Positions 25,246 through 33,985 are shown, counted from the first letter of the stretch. The stretch: DNA of 51,702 bases from an uncultured Pelagibacteraceae bacterium (GCA_902589455.1 CACISX010000007.1:1-51702), one strand, 5' to 3'. Program-made: numbers and translations. The notes: generated from the sequence alone by a model not told the origin.

Positions 25246-26437
25246 TTGCTTTCTCTTTTATAGGCAAATGTATCAAACCTGCAAAAATTGATAATGCGAT
25301 AGATCCGTACCATGCATAATCAAAATTTCCATTCAATTCATAGAATACTCCACTCAAATATGCGCCTAAGAAAGATCCAATTTGATGACTTACAAACACT
25401 ATTCCATATAGCATACCAACATATTTAGTTCCAAAAATATGTGCAACTATACCATTTGTTGGTGGTACAGTAGACAACCACAAGAAACCAAAGGTTATTC
25501 CAAAAATTATAGAGTTAATTACACTTGGTGGAAAAAAAATAAAAATAATTATCGAAACGCCTCTTAACAAATAAATTGAACTTAATATATATTTTTTACT
25601 GTATCTCGTTGCTAAATAACCACTAACAATTGTTCCAACCATATTAAAAAGACCAATTAGTGATAGCACAGTTGTAGCACACCAATCTGGTAAACCATTG
25701 TCCATCATATAAGTTGGGATATGAGTTGCTACTAATGCAATATGCCATCCACATACAAAAAATCCTAAAGTTAAATAAATAAAACTTTTATTTGAAAGTG
25801 CTTCTTTTAAAGCCTCTGTTGCAGTTTGATTATTATTTTGATTACTTCCTACTGATATTTTTGGAGTGCTAATAAATAAAGCAACTAACAAACCTAAGCC
25901 CAATAAAAAACAAAAATATAACATTGTAGGTTCCCAGCCATTCTCTGTTAAGGAATAGCTTACAAATATTGGAGAAACAAAATATCCAAAAGAACCTGCG
26001 CTTGTAACTATTCCTGTAGCCATTGTTCTTTTTGAGGCAGGATAATGTTTTGCTACTACTGAAACAGGAATGCTAATTGCTGTGGACCCAAGACCCACGC
26101 CAATTAAAATTCCTATAGTATATATAAAATTAACACCAGTATTAAATCCTAAATAAAAAAGTAGTACCCCAGCTAAATAAAATAAAAATCCTATGAATAT
26201 TGCAATACTACCACCATACTTATCTGTTATAACTCCGAATAAAGGATTGAAAGCTCCCCATAAAAATAATTGCAATCCCATAGCAAATCCAAATTGTGAA
26301 ATTGTTATGTCTAAATCTGTTGAAAAATCAAAATAAAATAATCCAAAGGTTTGTCTAATTCCTAAAGAAATAATAACTACTAAGCAGCATGCGATAAGCG
26401 TTATGAATGAAGTTTTGTTTTGAAAAAAATTATTCAC
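25223..26437 (-). CDS. MFS permease
   Basis: A 404-residue major facilitator with twelve predicted helices. The loop 2-3 motif appears as GAFNPLFGVITDKYGGSIAIFIGF (near residue 60-85) and its second-half counterpart as GYLATRYSKKYILSSIYLLRG (near 270). AKHYPASKRTMATGIVTSAGSFGYFVSP (near 130-157) is typical of the oxalate/monocarboxylate-like MFS group. The substrate is unknown. It ends inside pabB (23-bp overlap) and starts 5 bp after the metC stop, so metC, the permease and the pab genes probably form one transcript. Confidence 0.9.
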   Translation of the reverse strand: MNNFFQNKTSFITLIACCLVVIISLGIRQTFGLFYFDFSTDLDITISQFGFAMGLQLFLWGAFNPLFGVITDKYGGSIAIFIGFLFYLAGVLLFYLGFNTGVNFIYTIGILIGVGLGSTAISIPVSVVAKHYPASKRTMATGIVTSAGSFGYFVSPIFVSYSLTENGWEPTMLYFCFLLGLGLLVALFISTPKISVGSNQNNNQTATEALKEALSNKSFIYLTLGFFVCGWHIALVATHIPTYMMDNGLPDWCATTVLSLIGLFNMVGTIVSGYLATRYSKKYILSSIYLLRGVSIIIFIFFPPSVINSIIFGITFGFLWLSTVPPTNGIVAHIFGTKYVGMLYGIVFVSHQIGSFLGAYLSGVFYELNGNFDYAWYGSIALSIFAGLIHLPIKEKAIERIQPA

Positions 26438-26441
26438 AATT

Positions 26442-27617
26442 TTATTTTATAAATTTTAAAGCTTTTTTAAGATCATTAATTAGATCATTGGGATCTTCTA
26501 GTCCAATATGAAGTCTAACTAGATGTTCATCTTTAGCTAAATTTAAAAATTTTCTGTTTCCAGTTTCTCTATATTCTTGATGTAAAGCAAGACTTTCAAA
26601 ACCACCCCAGCTATAACCATAACCAAATAATTTTAATGAATTAACAAATTTTCTTACAGAATTAATATTTTTGCATTTTATTTTTAAACCCATTAACCCA
26701 GATGCTCCTGAGTAATATTTTTTCCACATTCTAAAATTGTAAGAATCTTTTTTATACGGATAGAGTAATTTTATGTTTTTAAATTTAGATAAAAACTCAG
26801 CAACTTTTTTTGCATTTTCTCTGTGTCTATCTAACCTGACATCTAAAGTACGTAAGCCCCTTGTAATTAAATAGGCATCATCAGGTCCTAGTCTTAAACC
26901 TGTAATTCTTTCTGCAGCTTTTACCTTATGAAATACTTTTTTATTAACAGCTAATGAGCCGCCCATTACATCAGAATGACCAGAATAATATTTTGTTGCA
27001 GATACAATTGACATATCAAAACCTAATTTAATTGGCTTCAAATAGTAAGGAGTTCCCCAAGTATTATCTATAGCAGTTAAAACTTTATGTTTTTTAGCAA
27101 TAGATAAAATTTTTCCAATATCTTGAAAATCAAAAGAGTTACTTCCTGGATTTTCAACAAATATTAATTTTGTTTTTTTTGTAATATTTTTTTCTAATGT
27201 TTTTAAATCATGGGGATTATAAAAAGATGTTTTAATATTAAATTCTTTTAAAAAATTTTCAGTTAATAGTCTTGTTGGGCTATAAACAGGGTCAGCTGCA
27301 ATAATTTCATCGCCAGGTCTGGTGACACTGAATATAGCTAAAAAAACTGCACCAAATCCAGTTGGTGTAGTAAAAACATGATAACTTTCTTCGAGCTTGG
27401 TCAATATCTTTTGTAATATATAGGTTGTTGATGTGCCTTGCCTTCCATAATCATAATGACCACCTATTGGATTCTTTATTGCCTTAGCTTGAGTTTTTCT
27501 AATGTCTTTCATTGATTTAAAGATGATTGTAGAGGCTCTAACTACAGGAGGGTTTACTGACTGATTGTGAAAATCTTTAGCTGTATGTTTAAGAAATGTT
27601 TTGAAAGAATTAACCAT
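26442..27617 (-). CDS. metC: Cystathionine beta-lyase-like PLP enzyme
   Basis: A 391-residue enzyme of the Cys/Met metabolism PLP family (fold type I). It has YDYGRQGTSTTYILQ (near 54), the PLP-ring stacking region around TPTGFGAVFLA, the pyridine-N Asp in TAIDNTWGTPYYLKP (about 183), and the PLP Lys in SATKYYSGHSDVMGG (about 207). The overall pattern is closer to cystathionine beta-lyase than to gamma-synthase. It would convert cystathionine to homocysteine, pyruvate and ammonia. It is the first gene of the strand run to 22370, divergent from a tiny basic peptide gene. Confidence 0.87.
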   Translation of the reverse strand: MVNSFKTFLKHTAKDFHNQSVNPPVVRASTIIFKSMKDIRKTQAKAIKNPIGGHYDYGRQGTSTTYILQKILTKLEESYHVFTTPTGFGAVFLAIFSVTRPGDEIIAADPVYSPTRLLTENFLKEFNIKTSFYNPHDLKTLEKNITKKTKLIFVENPGSNSFDFQDIGKILSIAKKHKVLTAIDNTWGTPYYLKPIKLGFDMSIVSATKYYSGHSDVMGGSLAVNKKVFHKVKAAERITGLRLGPDDAYLITRGLRTLDVRLDRHRENAKKVAEFLSKFKNIKLLYPYKKDSYNFRMWKKYYSGASGLMGLKIKCKNINSVRKFVNSLKLFGYGYSWGGFESLALHQEYRETGNRKFLNLAKDEHLVRLHIGLEDPNDLINDLKKALKFIK

Positions 27618-27624
27618 AAAAAAA

Positions 27625-27653
27625 TTGATATGTTAGTAAGACAATGCTATATC
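27625..27653 (+). promoter_or_regulatory. Predicted sigma70 promoter for the 27-residue basic peptide
   Basis: TTGATA (27625-27630), a 17-bp spacer and TATATC (27648-27653) with the extended -10 dinucleotide TG at 27645-27646. The predicted start near 27660 would leave a leader of about 30 nt before ATG 27690. The fit is good for a region this AT-rich, and the only plus-strand gene it could serve is the short basic peptide. Confidence 0.5.
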
Positions 27654-27689
27654 CCAAGAAAAACGTCAATATAATTAAAATAGGATTAA

Positions 27690-27773
27690 ATGAGTTACCC
27701 AAAAAAACATAGAGGCCGAAGAAAACAAGGGTCTAAAAAAAGAAGAGCTAAAAGAAAAAATAAGAAGAAATAA
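27690..27773 (+). CDS. 27-residue highly basic peptide
   Basis: A tiny plus-strand gene between divergent metC and convergent mnmA. The peptide starts MSYPKKHRGRRKQGSKKRR and ends in KNKKK; 16 of 27 residues are Lys or Arg. AGGA at 27682-27685, four bases before ATG, is a fair ribosome binding site, and a good promoter lies upstream (27625-27653). Its stop is 8 bp from the mnmA stop. Composition is like a minor ribosomal or RNA-binding protein, but I recognise no named family. Chance Lys-rich frames are common in A-rich DNA; the Arg, His and Gly residues, RBS and promoter argue for a real gene. Confidence 0.65.
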   Translation: MSYPKKHRGRRKQGSKKRRAKRKNKKK

Positions 27774-27781
27774 CTCTTCTA

Positions 27782-28900
27782 CTATTCTTTAATCCATCCA
27801 CCACCAAGCACTTTATGGCCAAACTGGTCTTTTTTATAAAAGACACATGCCTGACCGGGTGAAATTCCATCTTCTGGAATTTCTAAATTAACATTTGCAT
27901 TTTTATTATCTATTAAATCAACTTTTGCCTTCAGGAGACTTCCTGTAGATCTGACTTTCACAAATAGATTGTTTTCTAAATCTTCTTTTTTAGTTAGTAG
28001 ATTTAATTCTTTTAAAGAAATTATTTTTTTTCCAAGTTTTTCTTTAGGTCCAACTATTATTTCATTTTTATCAGAATTAATCTTTAATACATAAAGAGCT
28101 TCTTTATCAGAAACTTTAATGCCTTTTCTTTGCCCTATTGTAAAATTAATAATTCCATCGTGCACACCAATTACATCACCATCTAAATTTTTTATATTTC
28201 CTTTTTGAAATGAGTCTGGTCTAAATTTTTGTATTACGGAGGCATAATCACCATTTGGTACAAAACAGATATCTTGACTGTCAGGTTTGTCAGCAACGTT
28301 TAAATCAAGATTTTTTGCAATTTCTCTAGTTTTGTCTTTTAGCATTCCTCCTAACGGAAATCTTAAATAATCTAATTGTTCTCTAGTTGTATTAAACAAA
28401 AAATAACTTTGGTCTCTATTTTCATCTATAGCTCTATACATGTTGGTAGTTTTATTTTCTGTAATACTTTTTACATAATGACCAGTAACTAATGCATCAG
28501 CTTTTAGTTCTTTTGAAACTTCAAATAAATCTTTGAATTTAACTGTTTGATTACACTGAACACATGGAATTGGAGTTTCGCCTTTTAAATAACTATCAAC
28601 AAAATTATCTATAACACCTTGTTTAAACTTATCTTGATAATATAAAATTTTATGTTCTATACCTAGCTTATGTGCAACACGCTTAGCATCCATTATGTCT
28701 TGACCTGAACAACATTGTTTTGATGCCGCTACTTCTTTACCATCGTCATAAAGTTTTAAAGTTATTCCAATTACGTTATAACCCTCTTTTTTCATAATAC
28801 CTGCAACAGTGGAAGAATCTACACCTCCAGACATAGCAACAACCACAGTAGTATCTGAAGGTTTTTTGTTTATTCCAATAGAATTTAAATCATTATTCAT
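27782..28900 (-). CDS. mnmA: tRNA 2-thiouridine(34) synthase MnmA
   Basis: A 372-residue tRNA-modifying enzyme. The ATP-binding P-loop is [16 protein letters not shown] (near 19-34). The first catalytic Cys is in PCVQCNQ (about 112) and the second in [11 protein letters not shown] (about 207); both are needed for sulfur transfer. GHYVKS and the C-terminal [13 protein letters not shown] are further signatures. MnmA puts sulfur on U34 of Lys, Glu and Gln tRNAs. The N-terminus has about 17 extra residues before the P-loop strand. It is convergent with the basic peptide gene and divergent from the DUF3553 gene. Confidence 0.96.
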   Translation of the reverse strand: MNNDLNSIGINKKPSDTTVVVAMSGGVDSSTVAGIMKKEGYNVIGITLKLYDDGKEVAASKQCCSGQDIMDAKRVAHKLGIEHKILYYQDKFKQGVIDNFVDSYLKGETPIPCVQCNQTVKFKDLFEVSKELKADALVTGHYVKSITENKTTNMYRAIDENRDQSYFLFNTTREQLDYLRFPLGGMLKDKTREIAKNLDLNVADKPDSQDICFVPNGDYASVIQKFRPDSFQKGNIKNLDGDVIGVHDGIINFTIGQRKGIKVSDKEALYVLKINSDKNEIIVGPKEKLGKKIISLKELNLLTKKEDLENNLFVKVRSTGSLLKAKVDLIDNKNANVNLEIPEDGISPGQACVFYKKDQFGHKVLGGGWIKE

Positions 28901-28941
28901 ATGGTGGTATTTATACTTATTTACAATATAAGTTAAATTAA

Positions 28942-29112
28942 ATGATTTTAAATTATGAACCAGGTGACAAAGTCACTAATCCTCAAAAGAAAGAATGGGG
29001 AATTGGGCAAGTACAATCTATAATTAACGATAAAGTTACTGTTAATTTTGAAAATGCTGGAAAAAAAGTGATTAATGCAAAAAATATTGAACTAAAAAAA
29101 CTAGGAAAATAA
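28942..29112 (+). CDS. DUF3553 small protein
   Basis: A 56-residue gene. The translation has [21 protein letters not shown] (near residues 4-24) and [14 protein letters not shown] (about 31-44). The Y-E-P-G-D-x-V, W-G-x-G-Q-V and V-N-F-E-x-A-G-K segments are the DUF3553 signature, a small beta-barrel domain also seen in UvrD/PcrA-like tails and CarD-like proteins. Its stop is 2 bp from the GTG start of the phosphatase gene, so the two are co-expressed. Function not known; nucleic-acid or polymerase binding is the usual suggestion. Confidence 0.9.
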   Translation: MILNYEPGDKVTNPQKKEWGIGQVQSIINDKVTVNFENAGKKVINAKNIELKKLGK

Positions 29113-29114
29113 AA

Positions 29115-29879
29115 GTGAACTTAAAAGAGATTGTAGAGAGTTTAATTGAAAATTTTTTAGACGCAGGAGACTTGGCAATTCATTTAAGAGAAAAGGGTTT
29201 GGTAAAAAAAATAAAATCAGATAACACACCGGTAAGTAATGGAGATCTGGAAGTAAATAAATTAATATCAAGCAAAATTTCTGAGGTTACTCCAGATATA
29301 CCCATTATTTCAGAAGAAACTTCTGATAATAAAGATAATTTAAATTTAAAAGATTTTTGGCTTATTGATCCTATAGATGGAACTTATGATTATATCAATA
29401 ACCTGGAGGAATTTACAATTAATGCTGGTTTGATAATCAACAATAGACCTGTTGCAGGATTAATTAATGCTCCTGCAAAAAAAAGAATGTTTTACTCTTA
29501 TAATAAAGGTAATTCATTTGAATTTAGCAACGGTAAAACAATAAACTTAAGTAACAAACCTTTTAAGAAATCAGAAATTTTAAAATTTATTTCTTACTCA
29601 ACCAAAATAAAACCTGAAATTCAAAAAATTTATGATGATCTAGGTGTTCAAGAAAATATCAAAATGAAAAGCTCACTAAAATTTTGTGTTGTTGCTGCAG
29701 GTGAATATGATGGTTATGCCGCAGAACCTAGAGCATATGAATGGGATATTGCAGCAGGTCATGCAATTTTAGAACATTCGGGGGGTACTGTAACTGATTT
29801 TGAAGGAAATGAAATTTTGTACGGTAAAAAAGATTTAAAAAATCCAAGTATAATCTTAAAAAATAAAAATATTTTATAA
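29115..29879 (+). CDS. cysQ: Inositol-monophosphatase-superfamily phosphatase, CysQ-like
   Basis: A 254-residue Mg2+-dependent phosphatase starting at GTG. The metal motifs are IISEET (near 70), DPIDGTYDYINN (near 86-97) and the late EWDIAAGHAILEHSGGTVTDFEG (about 207-229). DPIDGT with Y/I-N-N and the short length favour CysQ (3'(2'),5'-bisphosphate nucleotidase) over inositol or histidinol phosphatases, but the call is moderate. CysQ removes PAP made during sulfation or from acyl-carrier-protein turnover. It is translationally linked to DUF3553 upstream and to a 47-residue membrane protein downstream (TAATG). Confidence 0.8.
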   Translation: MNLKEIVESLIENFLDAGDLAIHLREKGLVKKIKSDNTPVSNGDLEVNKLISSKISEVTPDIPIISEETSDNKDNLNLKDFWLIDPIDGTYDYINNLEEFTINAGLIINNRPVAGLINAPAKKRMFYSYNKGNSFEFSNGKTINLSNKPFKKSEILKFISYSTKIKPEIQKIYDDLGVQENIKMKSSLKFCVVAAGEYDGYAAEPRAYEWDIAAGHAILEHSGGTVTDFEGNEILYGKKDLKNPSIILKNKNIL

Positions 29880-30022
29880 TGGATGAACAATTAAGGATAA
29901 TATCAATAATTATTGTTTCAGTTTCAATTTTTGGATTATTGGTGTTCGTTTTTGTAAAAAATTACATAAGAAACAAAATAAATCAACTTGTTAAAGATGA
30001 AAAAGGTAAAAAGTTAAAGTAA
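29879..30022 (+). CDS. 47-residue single-helix membrane protein
   Basis: The ATG shares a base with the phosphatase stop. The protein opens MDEQLRIISII, has one transmembrane helix (residues about 7-27) and a basic tail ending KDEKGKKLK. It overlaps the end of recX by 9 bp on the opposite strand. No family recognised. The coupling to the cysQ-like gene and the clean anchor-plus-basic-tail layout support it being real. Confidence 0.68.
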   Translation: MDEQLRIISIIIVSVSIFGLLVFVFVKNYIRNKINQLVKDEKGKKLK

Positions 30023-30577
30023 ATTAATTATTTTTAGATATTCTTCTTTTTCTATATCCATAATCTTTTTTGATGTTTCAAAATCAAATCCATTTCTTGC
30101 AAGTAACGATATATCTTTTTTATAAAATAAAGTTCTATTATCCTCTGCTCTGGCTGGGCCAATTCTTTTCTTTTTACATAATTTTATTGCTGAAAAAAAA
30201 TCTTGATCAGAATTATCTTCCTTTATTTTATCCACTGTATCCTTGATAAATGTTTCATTAATTCCTTTTCCAATTAAATAATTTCTAATCTTATTAATTG
30301 AGTTTCCTCTTTGAATCATACTTTTAGCTTTACTTTCAGAATAAAATTGATCATTTATAAATCTGTTTTTTTCTAGATCAGACAAAACTATATCAATCAA
30401 TTTATTTACATCTTTTTTTCTTACATCGGACGCTGATAGTTTCATATATTTTTTTAATAAATAAGTTTTGAGTTGTTGTTTTGAAGGAGCGTACTTTTCA
30501 ACATAAGCAAAGGCAAAATTACGCATCTCATCAACGGTTACTTGAAGCGTTTTTTTTCTATTTCTTATAGGAATCAT
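30014..30577 (-). CDS. recX: RecX-family regulatory protein
   Basis: A 187-residue all-helical protein with three-helix repeats typical of RecX. AFAYVEKYAPSKQQLKTYLLKKY is repeat 1, NDQFYSESKAKSMIQRGNSINKIRNYLIGKGI is repeat 2 (the R-G-x-S-x-x-x-I-x-x-x-L-x-x-K-G-I form is diagnostic), and the tail LLARNGFDFETSKKI is repeat 3. RecX binds and inhibits RecA filaments. recA is not in the window. The start is divergent from the ABA4-like gene by 26 bp. Confidence 0.85.
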   Translation of the reverse strand: MIPIRNRKKTLQVTVDEMRNFAFAYVEKYAPSKQQLKTYLLKKYMKLSASDVRKKDVNKLIDIVLSDLEKNRFINDQFYSESKAKSMIQRGNSINKIRNYLIGKGINETFIKDTVDKIKEDNSDQDFFSAIKLCKKKRIGPARAEDNRTLFYKKDISLLARNGFDFETSKKIMDIEKEEYLKIINLL

Positions 30578-30603
30578 TGTTAGATTTAATATAATATATC
30601 CAA

Positions 30604-31077
30604 ATGATTGAACAAATTTATACTTATTTTACAATTGAGACACTTTACATGTGGATCAACCTTGGAGTTCTACCTTTTTGGTTTATCTTAATAGTGTTTC
30701 CTCAATCTCATTTAAGTAGAATATTTGTGACATCAATTTTTCCTTTTTTCATATTAAGCGGTGTGTATATCTTCATTTTATATAAATCTTTTTTAATTGG
30801 TTATGATTTTGATAGTAATTTCACTCTTTACCTGGGTTTAAATGAGCTATCTAGATTGTTTGAAGATCATTTGTACATAATGATATTTTGGACTCATTTT
30901 ATTGCAATAAATCTATTTGTTGGTGGCTGGATTGTTAAAGATTCTCAAAAGTTTTCTATCAATAAAGTTTTGATGGCTGTGCCGTTAATTGTGACTTATT
31001 TGATTGGTCCAATAGGTTTATTTTTATATTGGATAATTAGAATTTTTTACGCAAAAAGAATTAGTTTATATGAGTAA
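30604..31077 (+). CDS. ABA4-like (DUF4281) membrane protein
   Basis: A 157-residue protein with four helices (about 15-33, 38-57, 97-117, 129-150). Segments LYMWINLGVLPFWFILIVFPQS and IMIFWTHFIAINLFVGGWIVKDSQK match the ABA4-like family (DUF4281), where F-W-x-H-x-x-A-x-x-L-F-V-G-x-W is the main motif. In plants ABA4 acts in neoxanthin formation; the bacterial function is unknown. It overlaps the following HCCA isomerase-like gene by 8 bp. Confidence 0.87.
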   Translation: MIEQIYTYFTIETLYMWINLGVLPFWFILIVFPQSHLSRIFVTSIFPFFILSGVYIFILYKSFLIGYDFDSNFTLYLGLNELSRLFEDHLYIMIFWTHFIAINLFVGGWIVKDSQKFSINKVLMAVPLIVTYLIGPIGLFLYWIIRIFYAKRISLYE

Positions 31078-31648
31078 TCATATAGATTTTTATTTCGACA
31101 TTATTAGTCCTTATGCCTACATTGCTCATAAAAAAATTCAACAACAAAAAAATTTTATTTTTAATTATAAACCAATCTTTTTAGGTGGTCTTCATAAGCT
31201 AGCTGGAATTGATTCTCCTGCTTTCAATAAATACAAATTAAGGAATAATATAAAAGATTGCAATTTGGTATCTGAAAAAAATAATATTAAATTTAAATGG
31301 AATTCTAATTTTCCAATAAATTCTTTAAATATAATGAGAGGGTATATTAGTATTAGTAAGAATAAGCAAAACGATTACTTAAATTGTTTTTTTGACGCTT
31401 ATTGGAGAGATAATCACGACTTATCAAATCTTGAAAATATATCTAAATTAGTTAGGGATTTAAAAATTGATAGTGAAGAATTTTTTCAAACTATAAAAAA
31501 AAAATCTATTAAAGATCAATTGATTAAATTAACTACTGAAGCTTTTCAAAAAGAAGTTTTTGGAACTCCAACCTTTATAGTTAATAATAAAATTTTTTGG
31601 GGACAAGATAGACTTGAATATGCTTTAGAAGAATGTGGTACTAATTAA
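31070..31648 (+). CDS. 2-hydroxychromene-2-carboxylate isomerase-like protein
   Basis: A 192-residue thioredoxin-fold protein of the DsbA/GST-kappa class. It begins HIDFYFDIISPYAYIAHKKI, where family members have a Ser-Pro pair at the glutathione-binding turn, and ends EVFGTPTFIVNNKIFWGQDRLEYALEE, with the cis-Pro and the W/F-G-x-D-R motif typical of HCCA isomerases. These use glutathione to isomerise naphthalene-pathway products, but many homologues have other, unknown roles. It overlaps the ABA4-like gene and ends convergently with a rhodanese (4-bp overlap). Confidence 0.87.
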   Translation: MSNHIDFYFDIISPYAYIAHKKIQQQKNFIFNYKPIFLGGLHKLAGIDSPAFNKYKLRNNIKDCNLVSEKNNIKFKWNSNFPINSLNIMRGYISISKNKQNDYLNCFFDAYWRDNHDLSNLENISKLVRDLKIDSEEFFQTIKKKSIKDQLIKLTTEAFQKEVFGTPTFIVNNKIFWGQDRLEYALEECGTN

Positions 31649-32028
31649 ATTATTTTAAATTTGCTGCTAGCTATAGAGCCAAAACCACCGTCAATATGTG
31701 ATACTTTTTGATATCCCATATCTTTTAATGATTTTACAGCTAAAGCCGATCTTACACCTCCTGCACAAAATAAAACAAATTCCTTATTTTGGTCTATTTG
31801 TCCATTTTGAAATATTGGGCTATTAGGATCTAAATATATTTCAAGCATTCCTCTTGGAATATGACTTGCTCCTTCAACACTACCGGTATTTTCTAATTCA
31901 TTACTTTCTCTTATATCAACAAGATTGCAATTTTTATTTTGAACCATTTCATAAGCTTCATCAGCATCAATTGTTTTAATTTCATTCATAGCTTCAGAAA
32001 CTAAATTTTGAATTGTTTTTATGTTCAT
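31645..32028 (-). CDS. Rhodanese-domain protein
   Basis: A single-domain rhodanese of 127 residues. NLVDIRESNELENTGSVEGASHIPRG (35-60) is the N-terminal signature and the active-site loop is C88-AGGVRS, with the persulfide-forming Cys and a following Arg. LKDMGYQKVSHIDGGFGS is the usual C-terminal motif. It could carry sulfane sulfur for tRNA thiolation or detoxification. Convergent with the HCCA isomerase-like gene, divergent from the peroxiredoxin gene by 46 bp. Confidence 0.92.
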   Translation of the reverse strand: MNIKTIQNLVSEAMNEIKTIDADEAYEMVQNKNCNLVDIRESNELENTGSVEGASHIPRGMLEIYLDPNSPIFQNGQIDQNKEFVLFCAGGVRSALAVKSLKDMGYQKVSHIDGGFGSIASSKFKII

Positions 32029-32074
32029 AATTATATTTTAAATTACCTAAAAAATATTATATTGCTATAAAAAT

Positions 32075-32545
32075 ATGTTAAAAATTAATTCTAAAGCTCC
32101 ATTATTTGAAGTTCCATCAACAACAAATAATAACTATTTCTTAAAGGACTCGATTGGAAAATATGTTGTTTTGTACTTCTATCCAAAAGATGACACTCCT
32201 GGATGTACTATAGAAACAAATGATTTTAACAAACTACTTTCTAAATTTAAAAAATTAGACTGTGAGGTATATGGAATATCAAAGGATAGTTTAAAAAGTC
32301 ATGATAAATTTAGAGATAAATATAAAATTAAATTTGATTTGCTTGCTGACGAAGAAATAAAAGTGCTTAAAAAGTATAAAGTTTGGGGAAAGAAAAAATT
32401 TATGGGTCGTGAATTTATGGGAATAATTAGAACGACTTATTTAATCGATAAAAAAGGTAAAATAGTTAAGGTTTGGGATAACGTTAAAGTTAAAGATCAC
32501 GCTAAAGAAGTCTTAGAAACTCTACAAAATATTGTAAAAAAATAA
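32075..32545 (+). CDS. bcp: Thioredoxin-dependent thiol peroxidase (BCP/PrxQ type)
   Basis: A 156-residue peroxiredoxin. The peroxidatic Cys is C44 in FYPKDDTPGCTIE, with the conserved Pro/Thr before it, and GISKDSLKSHDKF and the late GIIRTTYLID follow the PrxQ pattern. E. coli BCP has its resolving Cys five residues after the first; here that place is Asn49. The only later Cys is C63 (KLDCEV), so the enzyme may be 1-Cys or use a different partner. It reduces hydrogen peroxide and organic peroxides in the cytoplasm. It ends 1 bp before a bidirectional terminator. Confidence 0.92.
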   Translation: MLKINSKAPLFEVPSTTNNNYFLKDSIGKYVVLYFYPKDDTPGCTIETNDFNKLLSKFKKLDCEVYGISKDSLKSHDKFRDKYKIKFDLLADEEIKVLKKYKVWGKKKFMGREFMGIIRTTYLIDKKGKIVKVWDNVKVKDHAKEVLETLQNIVKK

Positions 32546-32546
32546 A

Positions 32547-32574
32547 AAAGGCCCCTTATTTCTAAGGAGCCTTT
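32547..32574. terminator. Bidirectional terminator between bcp and amt
   Basis: A 12-position stem with one C·A mismatch (32547-32558 pairing with 32563-32574) and a 4-nt loop, flanked by A-rich on the left and T-rich on the right. It lies between the convergent bcp and amt stops and can end transcription from both sides. Confidence 0.9.
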
Positions 32575-32593
32575 ATATATTAGAGAGATATAT

Positions 32594-33886
32594 TTAGTCT
32601 CTTATTGCGTAAGCTTTTACACCTACTTCCGCAACGTCAGTTCCAAGTTTTTCAGCTTGGGCACTAATTCTAAGACCAATAGTTTGTTTAAGAACTCTAA
32701 AAGTAATGTAAGAAAGTATGAAGCTGAACAAACATACTGCAATTACACCAGTTAATTGAGTTCCAAAATCTGTATCTGGATTGCTTATTGGAACAACTAA
32801 AGTTCCAAATATTCCTGCAAACATATGTACAGGTATTGCACCTACTACATCGTCGATTTTTTTACTTTCTAAAAATTTTGTACCAAAGTACATAATTAAT
32901 GATCCAATAGCTCCAATTACAATTGCTAATAACGGACTTGGGGTTAAAGGTTCAGCTGTGATTGCAACTAATCCAGCTAACGCACCATTTAACATCATAA
33001 CAATATCGGTTTTTCCACCAAGCAATCTTGTTACAACTGCTGCAGCAACTGTACCAGCTGCACCTGCTAAATGAGTATTAACTGCAATTTTACTAATTGC
33101 ATTTACATCATCAAAAGTTCCCATAGCTAATTGGCTAAAACCATTAAAACCAAACCAACCAAACCAAAGTAAAAAAGTTCCAAGTGTTACTAATGGAATT
33201 GAAGATGCAGCAAACGGCACTAAAGATTTAGTTTCACCTGATTTTGAAAATCTTCCTTCTCTTGCTCCTAATACTATAACTCCTGCTAAAGCAGCAGCTC
33301 CACCACAAGCATGAACTAAAGTTGATCCAGCAAAGTCAGAAAAGCCTGAAGTTGCTAACCAGCCTCCACCCCACTGCCAACCCATTGAAATTGGATAAAT
33401 GACTCCAGCCATGATTGCAGCGAAAATAAAGAAAGGCCAAATTTTAATTCTTTCAGCTACAGCTCCAGAAACTATAGAAGCAGTTGCACATACAAACATT
33501 GTTTGAAAGAACCAGTCTGAATAATCTGAATAACCAGTAGCTAGTTCAGAAGAATCACTCCACATTGAGAAAGATCCAATAAATCCACCTTCTGGAATAC
33601 CGTAAGCTAAATTATAGCCACATAGAAAAAATATTAATGAACAAATTGCAAATTTACCAATATTTTTGGCTGCAATTGTTGATACACTTTTTGTTGTTAC
33701 TAATCCACTTTCAAGCATACAGAAACCTGCAGCCATAAAAGCAACTAATACTCCACCTAGATAAAATCCAAGTGAATTAAAAATATATTGTCCTTCAGCT
33801 GACATTGTTGTTTCTGCTGAAGCAAAGTTAGATAAGCTTAATAAAGTTATTAAACTTATAATAAAAGTTTTTAGAATATGAGTCAT
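32594..33886 (-). CDS. amt: Ammonium transporter, downstream copy
   Basis: A 430-residue Amt/Mep/Rh channel with a cleavable signal (about residues 1-24, ending NFASA) and eleven helices. Family motifs include FMAAGFCMLESGLVTTKSVSTIAAKN, GWQWGGGWLATSGFSDFAGSTLVHACGGAAALAG with the first twin His, and AVNTHLAGAAGTVAA with the pore His region. It is closely related to the neighbour at 34117-35418, so the pair arose by duplication. The Shine-Dalgarno sequence AAGGAGA is strong for this genome. A palindrome ATGCT-N5-AGCAT lies 74-88 bp upstream, and the amt copy upstream has its own terminator, so this copy is transcribed on its own. Confidence 0.96.
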   Translation of the reverse strand: MTHILKTFIISLITLLSLSNFASAETTMSAEGQYIFNSLGFYLGGVLVAFMAAGFCMLESGLVTTKSVSTIAAKNIGKFAICSLIFFLCGYNLAYGIPEGGFIGSFSMWSDSSELATGYSDYSDWFFQTMFVCATASIVSGAVAERIKIWPFFIFAAIMAGVIYPISMGWQWGGGWLATSGFSDFAGSTLVHACGGAAALAGVIVLGAREGRFSKSGETKSLVPFAASSIPLVTLGTFLLWFGWFGFNGFSQLAMGTFDDVNAISKIAVNTHLAGAAGTVAAAVVTRLLGGKTDIVMMLNGALAGLVAITAEPLTPSPLLAIVIGAIGSLIMYFGTKFLESKKIDDVVGAIPVHMFAGIFGTLVVPISNPDTDFGTQLTGVIAVCLFSFILSYITFRVLKQTIGLRISAQAEKLGTDVAEVGVKAYAIRD

Positions 33887-33959
33887 TATCTCTCCTTGTT
33901 AAGGAATGTCTTTTATAAAAATATTTGAAATAAAGAATTGCTCATAGGTCAAAAGAGTT

Positions 33960-33974
33960 ATGCTATTTAAGCAT
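33960..33974. promoter_or_regulatory. Palindrome ATGCW-N5-WGCAT upstream of amt (downstream copy)
   Basis: Perfect 5-bp arms (ATGCT and AGCAT) around five bases, 74-88 bp upstream of the amt start. The other amt gene has ATGCA-N5-TGCAT at 77-91 bp upstream. The shared form and position suggest one regulator. The TGC-N7-GCA core resembles NtrC half-sites, but the spacing is shorter than the usual TGC-N11-GCA. Confidence 0.5.
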
Positions 33975-33985
33975 GTATAAAATAA

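Noticed and set aside
27618..27689. SAM riboswitch before metC
   Set aside because: The 5' region is only about 70 bp and shows no conserved SAM-aptamer core or terminator.
32781..33074. Plus-strand frame inside amt
   Set aside because: Antisense shadow of the conserved Amt gene; composition (Pro/Ile/Ala-rich) follows from the sense codons.
33887..33960. Sigma54 promoter for amt
   Set aside because: No GG-N10-GC element was found in the leader.
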